A stretch of 64,000 nt of DNA. Origin: Saprospiraceae bacterium (GTDB taxonomy: Bacteria; Bacteroidota; Bacteroidia; Chitinophagales; Saprospiraceae). The translations under genes and the position numbers were made by a program. Location: assembly GCA_029262995.1 (NCBI GenBank), contig JAJCYH010000006.1, positions 1-64,000 on the forward strand, given 5' to 3'. Shown in pieces: positions 38,682 to 48,471 of this stretch (the first letter of the stretch is position 1; every line of letters begins with the position of its first letter). Below the pieces are notes generated by a model, which saw nothing but the letters and a program-made list of their open reading frames with translations, did not search any database and was not told the origin of the DNA.

Positions 38682-40097
38682 ATGTTATTTGAAGAAAGAC
38701 ATAACTCGATAATAAAAGTCATTGGAGTTGGTGGCGGAGGTGGAAATGCAGTGGCTTACATGTATAAGCAAGGCATCATTGGTGTTGACTTTGCAATATG
38801 TAATACCGACAACCAAGCTTTGGATTCCAGTCCTGTACCTATTAAACTACAGTTGGGCCCTAACCTTACTGAGGGAATGGGGGCTGGTTCTGTGCCTGAA
38901 ATAGGTAAACAATCTTGTATCGAATCTATAGATGATATAAGAAAATTCCTAGAGCAAGATACCAAAATGTTGTTTATCACTGCCGGAATGGGTGGTGGAA
39001 CAGGGACTGGTGCTGCACCAATCATTGCGAAAGCGGCAAAGGAGATGGGTATTTTAACTGTGGCAATCGTCACGCTACCATTTAAATTCGAAGGTCTTAG
39101 AAGGCACAATCAGGCTTTAGAAGGCTTGGAAACACTGAAAAAGAGTGTAGATTCTATTCTTGTGATTTCGAATGATCGTGTTAGGCAAATGTATGGAAAT
39201 CTAAGTCTTAAGCATGCCTTCGCAAAAGCAGATGATATTTTGACGACGGCAGCAAGAGGCATCGCTGAAATTATAACGGTACCAGGATATATAAATGTAG
39301 ATTTTAAAGATGTCAATACAGTTATGAAAAACTCTGGCGTATCCATTATGGGCTATGCAGAAGCAGAAGGGGAGTATAGAGCTAAGGAAGCTGTAGAAAA
39401 TGCTATTAATTCTCCGCTACTTGAAGATAATGACATACGAGGTGCACAGCATATATTATTAAATATTTCATCAGGATCTAATGAGGTGACAATGGATGAA
39501 GTAACTGAAATTACAGATTACATACAAGAAGAAGCAGGTTACGGTACGCATATGATATGGGGTAATTGTCAAGATGAACTCCTTGGAGAAAAAATTAGTG
39601 TAACCATAATTGCAACAGGTTTTGATGAAGGTAAAAAAAGGTTGGAAGAAATGACATCTGAAACCATCAAAGTTCACCTTGATGAGCCTTTTGATCTCAA
39701 AGATGATGAAGTGATTAATAAACCAGTATTTGATCCAAACAGGAAGAGTGTAATAGAGTTTGAGACAATAGATGAAATTACAGATAGTAATAATCTAAAT
39801 GCCAATAGTGAACCTTTTATTGCTAAGAAAGAATCTCAAAGTAGACGTCCAACTAGAACCGTAGAAGATCAAAACTATTGGGAGGAAATTAGAAAAAAGA
39901 CAGCTAAACCCTTGGACAGTCCAAGGACCATAGCTGAACTTGAAGATGTTCCTGCATATAAGCGTAGGGAAATTGAACTGGAAGAAATCAATAAAAAGGC
40001 GGAAGCTGGTAATTCCAAATTAAGTATCAATATTGACGATAGTGATGCTCCTTTTATTGAAAGAAACAATTCTTTTTTTCACGATAATGTAGATTGA
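38682..40097 (+). CDS. ftsZ: Cell division GTPase FtsZ
   Basis: Tubulin-like GTPase that forms the Z ring. 471 residues. GTP-site motifs are IKVIGVGGGGGNAVAYM near the start, the tubulin signature GMGGGTGTGAAP at about 104-115, and the T7-loop region NVDFKDVNTVM. The C-terminal tail is long and charged and ends NSFFHDNVD, a Bacteroidota-type end that replaces the usual FtsA-binding peptide. It is the last gene of the dcw operon. Confidence 0.97.
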   Translation: MLFEERHNSIIKVIGVGGGGGNAVAYMYKQGIIGVDFAICNTDNQALDSSPVPIKLQLGPNLTEGMGAGSVPEIGKQSCIESIDDIRKFLEQDTKMLFITAGMGGGTGTGAAPIIAKAAKEMGILTVAIVTLPFKFEGLRRHNQALEGLETLKKSVDSILVISNDRVRQMYGNLSLKHAFAKADDILTTAARGIAEIITVPGYINVDFKDVNTVMKNSGVSIMGYAEAEGEYRAKEAVENAINSPLLEDNDIRGAQHILLNISSGSNEVTMDEVTEITDYIQEEAGYGTHMIWGNCQDELLGEKISVTIIATGFDEGKKRLEEMTSETIKVHLDEPFDLKDDEVINKPVFDPNRKSVIEFETIDEITDSNNLNANSEPFIAKKESQSRRPTRTVEDQNYWEEIRKKTAKPLDSPRTIAELEDVPAYKRREIELEEINKKAEAGNSKLSINIDDSDAPFIERNNSFFHDNVD

Positions 40098-40110
40098 CAA
40101 TTCAAATTAT

Positions 40111-40134
40111 TTATTTTCCAAAAGTGGAAAATAA
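40111..40134. repeat. Perfect inverted repeat after ftsZ
   Basis: TTATTTTCCA (40111-40120) and TGGAAAATAA (40125-40134) pair over 10 bp around AAAG. No T run follows, so it is not a classic terminator; it could stabilise the ftsZ mRNA end. Confidence 0.5.
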
Positions 40135-40330
40135 AAGACAATCACCCCAACTCATGGAATTCAATAGATGACATGAAGTAAACAAGAATCTGATAATCGA
40201 GCCGAATCACGTTTATTCGTGATGAATTATCAAGGATTTCGTCTTTTTCTAATATCAGTGGTTCAAAAGTGAATCTGCTGGATATTATATATTAACTTTT
40301 CTTTTATGAGATTGGTTTATTGATTGAGTT

Positions 40331-40357
40331 GCCCTGCCTCTCCGGTAGGGCATTTTT
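40331..40357 (+). terminator. Terminator of the dcw operon
   Basis: GCCCTGCC (40331-40338) pairs with GGTAGGGC (40344-40351) with one G-T wobble and a five-base loop; five T follow. It is about 235 bases after the ftsZ stop. Confidence 0.75.
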
Positions 40358-40370
40358 CATTTTAAACCTC

Positions 40371-40403
40371 AAAAAAGAAATGACCGGTCAAGACCGATCA
40401 TTT
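40371..40403 (-). terminator. Terminator facing the dcw operon, for the LytTR regulator
   Basis: AAATGACCGGTC (40378-40389) pairs with GACCGATCATTT (40392-40403) with one mismatch. On the minus strand six T follow after a C. It lies 120 bases beyond the regulator stop. Confidence 0.7.
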
Positions 40404-40522
40404 CATATAGAAGTTAAAATTAGAATTGTAATCTAATCTAAGACTAGCTAGTGTTCAGTGTAAATGTACGTTAGATATTACTTGCCTAATTAAGATTATT
40501 CACATAAGTATGTGAACGTGTA

Positions 40523-41254
40523 TTAATACTTGATAATCGTGTCATGATTAGGTATATAAGTTTTTAATCTATCAATAAAATCCTTCTTTCTTCTGCTTGC
40601 AATACTAAGTTCCACACCTGATTTTAGTTTTAATCTGCCTGTTCTTGATATCTTAACTTCAGAAATTTCTCTAAAATTTACGATAAAACTTTTATGAATC
40701 CTGATAAACATACTTTTAGGTAGTATACTATCAAAATGGCTTAGATTTTTACTAGACAGAATAGCTTTCTTTGTTTTTTTATAGATCGTTGTATAGTTGC
40801 TATTAACGGTAAGGTATTCTATTTTATCATATTCAATAACAATAATTTTACCTGACTCATTCAACATCATTTGATCTTGAATTTTAGATTTATTTAAAAT
40901 AATTTCTTTTGCTTTTGCAATAACAGTTTTAAGTTCTTGAATATTTAGAGGCTTAAGTAAATAATCAAATGCACCATACTTAATTGCCTTAATTGCATAT
41001 AACTCATATCCTGTCACAAAACAGATTAAGCACTTACCTTTATCAAAAGAATCTAATAAATCGAATCCTGTACCTCCTGCCATTTCAATATCAAGAAATA
41101 TTAAATCACAGTTGGTATTGTTTAATAGTTCTAAGCCATTTTGTACTGAACTTGCTTCTCCGACTATATTAACTTCATCACAGTATTTTCCTACAAAAGT
41201 TCTTAATATTTCCCTACTGTTTTTTTCATCGTCAATGATAATTATATCTAACAT
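40523..41254 (-). CDS. LytTR-family response regulator
   Basis: 243 residues. The receiver domain (1-120) has the acidic pair IIDDE at 8-10, phospho-acceptor Asp55 in LIFLDIEM, Thr/Val TGYE at 81-84 and Lys101 in LLKP. The LytTR DNA-binding domain (about 140-235) has IEYLTVNSNYTTIYKK, MFIRIHKSFIVNFREI and KLKSGVELSIASRRKKDF. It starts 2 bases after the sensor gene's stop and is its partner. Targets are unknown. Confidence 0.92.
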   Translation of the reverse strand: MLDIIIIDDEKNSREILRTFVGKYCDEVNIVGEASSVQNGLELLNNTNCDLIFLDIEMAGGTGFDLLDSFDKGKCLICFVTGYELYAIKAIKYGAFDYLLKPLNIQELKTVIAKAKEIILNKSKIQDQMMLNESGKIIVIEYDKIEYLTVNSNYTTIYKKTKKAILSSKNLSHFDSILPKSMFIRIHKSFIVNFREISEVKISRTGRLKLKSGVELSIASRRKKDFIDRLKTYIPNHDTIIKY

Positions 41255-41256
41255 GA

Positions 41257-44223
41257 TTAGGATTTTATTAGTGATAAGTCAATAACAACGCTTGTTCCCT
41301 TGTGTATGGATGACTCATTTTGTTTTGATTTAATAATTATATTTGCTCTAAAATTAGGATTTTGAGCGTTCGTAATTTGTAACCTCTCCTTAATAATCTG
41401 AATACTTAATGAATTATGATCATCTTTATTATTCAGTGAAAGATTATTCTTATTTATTCCATTACCATTATCGGTGACGGCAATAATTATTCTATTGTCT
41501 GATTTAGTGAATGATATATCTATAGTACCTTGGTATTCTATATTCTTGAATCCATGTTTTATTGCGTTTTCAACAAGAGGTTGAAGCAGAAGTGGAGGGA
41601 TTCTTGTAGACTTATCAAGCATTGGATCTATAGTAATTTTGTATTTAAATTAATTATTGAATCTCATTTTCTCTAAATCTAAATAATTGGTAAGAAAGTT
41701 AATTTCTTCTTCTATAGTGATACGCTCAAGTTTGGACATCTCCAAACTGCTTCGCATAAGCTTTGAAAATTTTGTGATGTAATAATTTGCCTGTTCTTCA
41801 TTGCCTTTGTAGAAATAATTTTGAATTGAATTCAGTGCATTGAAAATGAAGTGTGGATTCATTTGTCCACGCAAAACATCAAGTTCTGCTTTTTGCGCTC
41901 TCATTTCTGTTGCTTGTAGTTTTCTTTTTTGAAATTCTGAATGGATAAGCTGCCTAATTCTATACCAATAAATGATATAACTAAATATCATAATGGAAAT
42001 AATTAATAACAGCCTAAAAAAGATGGTTTGAGTGAAATGAGGATTGATTGTAAATTTAAATTTGGCTGGTACTTCACTCCAGTTGTTTAGTTGATTTCTT
42101 GACTGTACGATGAACTCATAGCTTGCAGGTGAAATATTTGTGTACTGTACCGTTCGATTGTTTGTATATTTCCATATTGTATCTCCTTCAGATTTTATCA
42201 AAGAATATTTGTAAAAAGGGTAGCCTTGCTTGTTTTTAAACGAATTTGAGCTGAAGTTAAAATGAAGGTTTTTATCTTCATTGCTAAGTGTTGCATTACT
42301 TTTGAAATCTAGAAGTTTGTTGTTGCAAGAAATACTATCGAAATAGATAATTGGAGCTTTAATATTTTCAGGAATATCTTCGGTGTGGAATATGTTCAAG
42401 CCTTTTTCGCTAACGAGCCATATTTTATCCATCCATTTTAATACATCATAAACAAAATTTGAAGAGAGACCTGATTGAATCGTAAACTGATTGGTGAGAT
42501 TCAAATTAAGAAGATCATTTTCGTACTTAATATTATATTGAAATAAACCAATGTTAGATCCCAACCATAATGTTGTGTCATTTTCTTCATAAAGGCAATT
42601 AATTATACTGGCATTATTTTCTCCTTCAAGTGACACTTCTCTAACTGTACTGTCTTTCTTGGAAAAGTAATGCAAACCTTGTCCAATTGTTCCAATATAA
42701 AGGATTGGTAGTAGAGATTCACTGATTGTACTTATTCTGCCGAGATGATCAAATTCTTTTATCTTCTCACAGTAACTTAAATCTTGTTTATAGTCTGGAA
42801 TCCAATAGATTCCATCTAGAGTACCGATCCATATTTTATTGTTTTCTGATTTATAGATACAAGTGACCTTTGTATCTGTATATATACTTGAAATTGGGTT
42901 TAAGCTATTGTCGGATTTAATTTCGTTCCAAGACAAACTATGATAAGTTTTAAGAAAATATTCTTCATCCAGTTTCAAGAATACCTTGGAATACCAATCG
43001 TTATCAATATTAATATTGTCGGTGACTACTCTTTTATTTTTCTCATAAATTTTGTCATTATTACAGGTATATATATAATCATCAAATTTTTCTATTTCAA
43101 GAAATCTATCTTTAAGTGATACTATTTTATCAATATCCATATCTGGACTTATGGAAAAGACATCTCCATTAAAATTACTTGTTACAATATGATTGTCTAG
43201 AGTCTTTAATGACATAACTCTTGAGTTATTGAAATGACTATTATCATAGTGTTTAATGTAAATGGCAGGAATTAATACTACGCCTTTGTCAATAGTTGTT
43301 ATCCAGATATTATTTTCTGAATCTTCAATCATACTCGAACAGGAGTAATCTTGGAAATAATATTTAATATCTATATTTGATCCAAAATCATTAAGTTGTA
43401 AAAGACCTTTGTTGGTGATTAACCAAACCTTATCAAATTCATCTTTGTACATCTTAACCAATTCAAGTTCCTGATCAAATATGACTTTCTTTTGATCATT
43501 TCTATAAAGCAATACATTTGAATTGAATTGATGTCTACCTAGATCTTTTTCCTCCGACATTTTCCGAGACATATAGTTATTTTCTGGTGTTAGACCCAGA
43601 AGTAATTGATCTTCAACTTTAATACTTAGATGAGTGTAATAATTGTGCTCATTAATATAATAAAAAGGAGTCGTTTCGTTATCTCCAATCTTTAGAATTT
43701 CATTTTTGGTCTCTGGCTGAATGCAGTATAAGGAGTCATTGCTAAAATCATATTTGAAATAGCAACTGTTGTTATCATAACTAGTTGTTTTTCCAATGAA
43801 AAAATAACAATTTCCCTTGTCATCAAAATTTATTTGCCTAAGCCAATTTCTTATTATATAAGGTTTGAGTTTATCATTAAACGGTGCTTTCTTAAATGAT
43901 TCATAATCGTAATAACAGACTGATCCATCGTAACAGCTAAACCACAAATTATCATCATTGTCTTTTATGATTTCAAAAATAGTATTGTCGGTTAAGCCGT
44001 CCTCCGTTGTGAAGTTTTCAAATTCATAGCCGTTGTATCTTGAAATTCCACGGTCCGTGCTAAACCAAAGGTTATTATATTTATCTAATTCTACATCATA
44101 AACTTCAGAACTTGGAAGACCATCATTTACATCGTAGATGATATGAAAAGGATCCTGCCCAAAGCAATTATAACCAGTTGCCAAAAGTAGAAAATGTATA
44201 ATAATTTGTATTCTGAATTTCAA
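41257..44223 (-). pseudogene. Two-component sensor kinase (propeller-YYY-LytS type) split by one in-frame TAA
   Basis: The full frame would encode 988 residues. The signal peptide ends at NCFGQ. A two-component-regulator beta-propeller covers about 25-630 (PSSEVYDVELDKYNNLWFSTDRG, given here in part as GLPSSEVYDV and NLWFSTDRGI). A Y_Y_Y domain follows (about 640-735), one membrane segment, a coiled coil and the phospho-acceptor motif MNPHFIFNALNSIQNYF near 790. At codon 858 the frame reads RFNN, TAA, FKYKITIDP, then the ATP-binding domain continues in the same frame (PPLLLQPLVENAIKHG, VTDNGNG). A K codon (AAA) would restore the family consensus RFNNKF. An ATG at 41622 could restart the ATP-binding part alone. 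The start codon is TTG. It is coupled to the LytTR regulator. Confidence 0.85.
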
Positions 44224-44294
44224 TTGAATTTATTTCTTCTGGAATTCGAACTCATGCCTATTGGCTCTTTGGCCAAAATTTACCTGGATTTATA

Positions 44295-46166
44295 TTATTT
44301 AATAATAGGAAGCCTTATTACCGATGGATACTGCTGCGAATGATGTATAGTATTGTGTGCTACTATTGGTTCAGTTTCATTATAGTTGTCTCCTCCCGTA
44401 TTTAAGTTTCTTGTGAATCGAGGAAAATTACTACTTGAAATTTCTACTCGGATACGATGACCTTCCGCAAAATAATTACTGGTTGCCATTGGTGTAAAAT
44501 TAATCTTATACACTTGAGCTCTTTCCATAAAGACTGCTTTATCGTAAGATTCACGGTAACGTGCCCGCTGGATTGTTTCATCTAAATTATAGGCTTTTCC
44601 ATCTGGATGCACATCAATTAACTTAATGGTAAAATCTGTGTCCTTGGCGTCAGAGGAAACATAAATCGTACTTTCAATAAATCCAGTCACTTCAAGACCA
44701 GCTTTGAGAGGTTCTGAAGTATAAACCAAAATATCCTGCCTTGTCTCCATTTGTTGTTGATCATAAGATCCCCCTTCAATCGCATTTCCTGTACAGCATA
44801 CATTTCCGCCATAAGACATTACTGGATTTAGCGGGTTATAGTCGTATTCATCTTTATTGCTTTTGGACGTGACTTCTGTGATTAACCGACCATCGCCAAA
44901 GAGTGAATTTGCTTTTCCATCACTATCTAGGTAATAATTTGTCATTACTGCATTCTCTGGAGGCCATTCATCACTGCTTTGCCATTTGTTTGACCCCATT
45001 GTAAAATACTGTACGTGAGGTGTTGTAGATTCAAAATCATTGCTTTCTTCTTTTAACCATTTGTCATACCAATTGAAAATCTGTTCCGTATAGTTTAATC
45101 TTGCGTCACCAACTGAACGCTCTCCAACTATCGTATTTTTAGTTGCCCTCGTATAACGGCAATGTAGGGTAGGAGCAATTACTAAAAATTGATTATCCGC
45201 AATTTGTTTATTCTCTAAACTACGTACATGATTAAAGAGTGCTAAGTTTGGACTTATCGACACGTCATACCATGAACAAAACCAAAAGCTAGGAACACCA
45301 AAACCCATATTGTCATGGTACAATCCTCCTTTATACCATTCCTGGTCATTAGGTTTGCGTTTAATCATCTTACTGTAAATCTCATCCTTACCGTTTATGT
45401 TTTTTATTATATCACTAACGGGCAAATGAGATAATGCCTCTTTCATATCTATTGCTGGATTCTCTGGTGCCAGATCATAAAATCTACTGATTCTTTTTAA
45501 ATCCTCTGAGCTTGCTCCTGATGGTATTCTAGGTTTGAACTTATCATGTTCAACACCATATAGCCATGCCGTAAAAAGCATTTGTTGTGCACCACCTCTA
45601 TACCAGTTGCCCTGTTCCATATAATCTCCTACTTTTCCGACACCTGCACCAAATCCTTGAGCGACCATACAAGCATGTGCTGGATGATCTAGGGCTGCTA
45701 CTGCCATTTGCCACTCAGCAGTCGATGAACAACCATAACTTGCTATTTTTCCATTGCACCATTCTTGTTTTTCCATCCAAGAAAACGCATCATAACCATC
45801 GGTTAATGGTACTCCAAGAATATCCCATTCACCCTCAGAAAAATACCTTCCTCTTTCATTTTGCACTACATATGCATAACCTCTTTTAACAGCCTCATAA
45901 GCACGTTGAGCGGTTCTTGTATTTTCTTTTCCATCTCCCCATCTGTTGAAATTATAGGGCGTTCTTGAAAAAATGATGGGGACTTTATAATTTGTTTTGG
46001 GTCTAAAAATATCGGTACACAGTCGGATTCCATCTCTCATTGGCATCATGACTTTTTCATCAATAATAGCAATTGAATCTAGTTTTTGCCAAATGTCTTC
46101 AGTTTGTGCTTCTATCTTAAAACTTAAGATGATGAATATCAGACAGTAAAAGAATTTAGTTTTCAT
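44295..46166 (-). CDS. CocE/NonD family hydrolase (S15-type)
   Basis: 623 residues with a signal peptide ending near KIEAQ. The core hydrolase has VMMPMRDGIRL, QNERGRYFSEGEW, WMEKQEWCNGKIASYGCSS (nucleophile Ser in YGCSS), VAQGFGAGVG and WYDVSISPNL, with TLHCRY as a possible catalytic His. A C-terminal jelly-roll domain (GLEVTGFIESTIYVSSD, DFTIKLIDVHPDG, HRIRVEISSSNFPRF) closes it. Relatives include cocaine esterase and Xaa-Pro dipeptidyl peptidases; the substrate is not known. It is likely exported to the periplasm. Confidence 0.85.
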   Translation of the reverse strand: MKTKFFYCLIFIILSFKIEAQTEDIWQKLDSIAIIDEKVMMPMRDGIRLCTDIFRPKTNYKVPIIFSRTPYNFNRWGDGKENTRTAQRAYEAVKRGYAYVVQNERGRYFSEGEWDILGVPLTDGYDAFSWMEKQEWCNGKIASYGCSSTAEWQMAVAALDHPAHACMVAQGFGAGVGKVGDYMEQGNWYRGGAQQMLFTAWLYGVEHDKFKPRIPSGASSEDLKRISRFYDLAPENPAIDMKEALSHLPVSDIIKNINGKDEIYSKMIKRKPNDQEWYKGGLYHDNMGFGVPSFWFCSWYDVSISPNLALFNHVRSLENKQIADNQFLVIAPTLHCRYTRATKNTIVGERSVGDARLNYTEQIFNWYDKWLKEESNDFESTTPHVQYFTMGSNKWQSSDEWPPENAVMTNYYLDSDGKANSLFGDGRLITEVTSKSNKDEYDYNPLNPVMSYGGNVCCTGNAIEGGSYDQQQMETRQDILVYTSEPLKAGLEVTGFIESTIYVSSDAKDTDFTIKLIDVHPDGKAYNLDETIQRARYRESYDKAVFMERAQVYKINFTPMATSNYFAEGHRIRVEISSSNFPRFTRNLNTGGDNYNETEPIVAHNTIHHSQQYPSVIRLPIIK

Positions 46167-46263
46167 CTTGTTGATTATGTGAAATGTAAAATAAGCATTC
46201 TGTGTAATCTAACAGGACTAATATTAGCAATTTTAAAAGGCAGATAGTATATTTCTTCATTTT

Positions 46264-46282
46264 TTTTGCGTCAAGCGCAAAA
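46264..46282. repeat. Small inverted repeat between the hydrolase and the ars-type cluster
   Basis: TTTTGCG pairs with CGCAAAA around TCAAG. The T run lies on the wrong side for the minus-strand transcript, so it is not a terminator for it. Confidence 0.35.
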
Positions 46283-46314
46283 TCGAAACTTATCTTTAGT
46301 ATTTCGTTTATGAG

Positions 46315-46941
46315 TTATTTGGTCAAATATTTTGCAAGTAAGAGCATTTCCCTTCCAATCTCCATGACTTTTGAATCATAAGCAAAGCTTTCTTTTTCAG
46401 TATCATCATATTTTTTAGGATCTTCGTATCGTAAAGGGTATCGAAGAATGCTTTGCGTGATGACGGGACAATTTTCGTCTGCATGTGAGCACACCATTAT
46501 ACAAATCAGCTTATCTAATTGTAGTGATGGGTGATCTATCGTTTTTGAATAGAATAATTTGGAATTGTCTTTAGCGTTTAAAAAATCAGGCTTATGCCAC
46601 TCATAAACTGTGTTAGATTTATCTTCTTTTATTGTCAATTCAAACCCAAACCGGGAGAGGGCCTTTACCATTCTAATATTAAAGTTGCTGACTTCTGTTC
46701 CTGCTGAATGTGTTTTTATATAACTGATATTATTGAATTCACATGCTGCACTTAGCCATATTTCTGCCAGTTGGCTTCTTCGGGAATTATGCGTGCATAC
46801 AAATACCAAATTCAATGTATCATTTGCCTCTTTGAATAGCTTAATCTTTTCGGCAAGTATGATGAGTTGTTCCTTGCGATCTTTGCTTATGTTTGAAAAT
46901 TCCTTTACTAGAGAATTTATATTGTTTAATAATCTATTCAT
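46315..46941 (-). CDS. Low-molecular-weight phosphatase family protein (arsenate reductase-like)
   Basis: 208 residues. A helical start (1-43) precedes the LMW tyrosine phosphatase fold with the P-loop CTHNSRR (Cys49, Arg55) in FVCTHNSRRSQLAE, HSAGTEV, and a second Cys pair in MVCSHADENCP. The last two features are typical of ArsC-like and phosphatase members found in arsenic clusters of Bacteroidota. It probably reduces arsenate or removes phosphate from a small substrate. It is the last gene of an ArsR-led minus-strand cluster. Confidence 0.8.
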   Translation of the reverse strand: MNRLLNNINSLVKEFSNISKDRKEQLIILAEKIKLFKEANDTLNLVFVCTHNSRRSQLAEIWLSAACEFNNISYIKTHSAGTEVSNFNIRMVKALSRFGFELTIKEDKSNTVYEWHKPDFLNAKDNSKLFYSKTIDHPSLQLDKLICIMVCSHADENCPVITQSILRYPLRYEDPKKYDDTEKESFAYDSKVMEIGREMLLLAKYLTK

Positions 46942-46955
46942 TGTTCTGTCCTTAA

Positions 46956-47444
46956 TTAAATGCCCACCTTATTGCTTCGTCTTTCTAGCAAAATGTTATC
47001 GTACCAAATGCCATTAAGCAGTCCAATCTTTTCTTTATATCCTATCTGCCTGAATCCACATTTTAAGTGTAGATGTAAACTCGCAATGTTTTGTCTGAAA
47101 ATACTTGATTGTAATGTCCAAATATGATTGTCTTCACTTTCCTTAATAAGTGCTATCAATAACCTTTTGCCAATATTCTTTCCTCTTGAATTTTCAGACA
47201 CATATATACTTACTTCGGCTACACCTCCATACACACACCGACTTGAAACAGGGATTAAAGCTGCCCATCCTAACATTTGATTATTTTCAAAGGTGGCGAT
47301 TCTTCCAAAAGCAAAGTGTGATTGATTCCAATCATCCCATTGTGGGCTAGACGTTTCAAAGGTGGCAATTCCTGTTTTTATTCCTTGCAAGTAAATTTCT
47401 ATGAGTTCAGTAAAATGCTTTTTTCTTATAGGCAGAATATCCAC
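46956..47444 (-). CDS. GNAT acetyltransferase (ArsN-like)
   Basis: 162 residues of the phosphinothricin-acetyltransferase-like GNAT group. It has IRKKHFTELIEIYLQGI at the start, IATFETSSPQWDDW, the acetyl-CoA loop VSENSRGKNIGKRLL, and LHLKCGFRQIGY near the end. ArsN relatives in arsenic operons acetylate arsinothricin and similar compounds; here that role is inferred from place. It lies 14 bases upstream of the phosphatase and starts 1 base from DUF6428. Confidence 0.8.
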   Translation of the reverse strand: MDILPIRKKHFTELIEIYLQGIKTGIATFETSSPQWDDWNQSHFAFGRIATFENNQMLGWAALIPVSSRCVYGGVAEVSIYVSENSRGKNIGKRLLIALIKESEDNHIWTLQSSIFRQNIASLHLHLKCGFRQIGYKEKIGLLNGIWYDNILLERRSNKVGI

Positions 47445-47445
47445 T

Positions 47446-47913
47446 CTAGCAGCATGTACCTCCTGGAGTACAAAAAGAAGGGTTCAACGAGGAAAGAGGT
47501 TTTTTTATCTTTTCACTAGGGATGCCACAATTATCTTTTGCCAAGCAATCTGTTTGCATATTTACCAATTGGAAGCCATTAGCAGCTTCTTCCAATCCAA
47601 AAATATTTATTGTTTCTCCTTGATACTGAACTTCTATTTCCACATCAGGTAAATCAATTTTATCCTCAGCCATAGTAACTATATTAAGCAGTTTCTCGCT
47701 CTCAAGTCTATGATCAATATCAACACTAACCCAGAGTTGTAGACTGACTTTTGTTTCCTCGCGGTATTTTCCGCCACAGTCAACAAATGATTTTTTATTA
47801 ACACCTATTTCTGTCAAGTGATAATGGGCAGGAACCATTGTTCCATTAGGTAAATAGAAGTTAAGAGTTTTATTGTTTTGTAATAAGCTATTTTTTAATT
47901 CTGATATTTTCAT
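47446..47913 (-). CDS. DUF6428 family protein
   Basis: 155 residues of a family found beside arsR in Bacteroidota. It has LPNGTMVPAHYHLTEIG, FVDCGGKYREETKVSLQLW and VDIDHRLESEKLL. The tail is Cys-rich (TDCLAKDNC, FCTPGGTCC), suggesting metal or metalloid binding (inference). It is the second gene after arsR, 25 bases away. Confidence 0.72.
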   Translation of the reverse strand: MKISELKNSLLQNNKTLNFYLPNGTMVPAHYHLTEIGVNKKSFVDCGGKYREETKVSLQLWVSVDIDHRLESEKLLNIVTMAEDKIDLPDVEIEVQYQGETINIFGLEEAANGFQLVNMQTDCLAKDNCGIPSEKIKKPLSSLNPSFCTPGGTCC

Positions 47914-47938
47914 GATGAATTTAATTTATACTTTGAAA

Positions 47939-48265
47939 TTAGCAGCAATTGCTGATTTTTCGTGATCTAAGTAAAGTTTCTAGTGAATTTAGTAATTCAT
48001 TAATGGTCTCTTTGTTTAAGCAATAGCATACTTTTGGACCATCGATCGTTCCTTGGATTAAACCGTTTTGTTTCAATTCTTTGAGATGTTGGGATATGGT
48101 TGATTGTGACAATCCAATCTCCGTAACCAGGTCGCCACAGATACAATTTCCTGTTTGTGTCAATTGCTGGAGTATTGCAACTCTTGCAGGATGACCTACT
48201 GCTTTTGCCAGTTGTGCTATGCGATTTTGACCCTCTGAAAAAATATCACTTTTTGTTATTCCCAT
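47939..48265 (-). CDS. arsR: ArsR-family metalloregulator
   Basis: 108 residues. The winged helix (QLAKAVGHPARVAILQQL, LSQSTISQHLKELKQNGLI, VCYCLN) and the Cys pair in NCICGDLV, at the alpha-3 position of the As(III)-binding motif, are clear. It ends in a further CC (SNCC). It likely represses this cluster and releases DNA on arsenite or antimonite. It is the promoter-proximal gene of the cluster. Confidence 0.88.
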   Translation of the reverse strand: MGITKSDIFSEGQNRIAQLAKAVGHPARVAILQQLTQTGNCICGDLVTEIGLSQSTISQHLKELKQNGLIQGTIDGPKVCYCLNKETINELLNSLETLLRSRKISNCC

Positions 48266-48281
48266 TGCTTAATCATTATAA

Positions 48282-48293
48282 CGCAATATTACG
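48282..48293. promoter_or_regulatory. Possible ArsR operator
   Basis: CGCAATATTACG is an imperfect 12-bp palindrome (one mismatched pair) 17 bases upstream of the arsR start. The site is a guess from position and symmetry. Confidence 0.3.
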
Positions 48294-48391
48294 ATAAAGT
48301 TTAGTTCAAATCAATAGCTTGTCAAAATTATTTTAAAAATTAACTTACTGTATATGACTAGTTATGTGGATAAGCACGGAATTTATCAAGT

Positions 48392-48424
48392 AAAAAACCG
48401 AATAGAAAATCCACGAGGATTTTC
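48392..48424 (-). terminator. Terminator-like hairpin after the RES gene
   Basis: GAAAATCC (48405-48412) pairs perfectly with GGATTTTC (48417-48424) around ACGA. On the minus strand six T follow after a seven-base gap. It is 48 bases past the RES stop. Confidence 0.45.
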
Positions 48425-48471
48425 GTAAGTATACAAGCCAAGCAATTAATTATAAAAGTTATTGGCAATAG

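Noticed and set aside
38722-39109. Frames overlapping ftsZ on both strands
   Set aside because: They are inside conserved ftsZ code and show no family features.
40111-40134. Main terminator of ftsZ
   Set aside because: A perfect stem but no T tract; the hairpin at 40331-40357 fits better.
46264-46282. Terminator for the ars-type cluster
   Set aside because: The T run precedes the stem in the direction of transcription.
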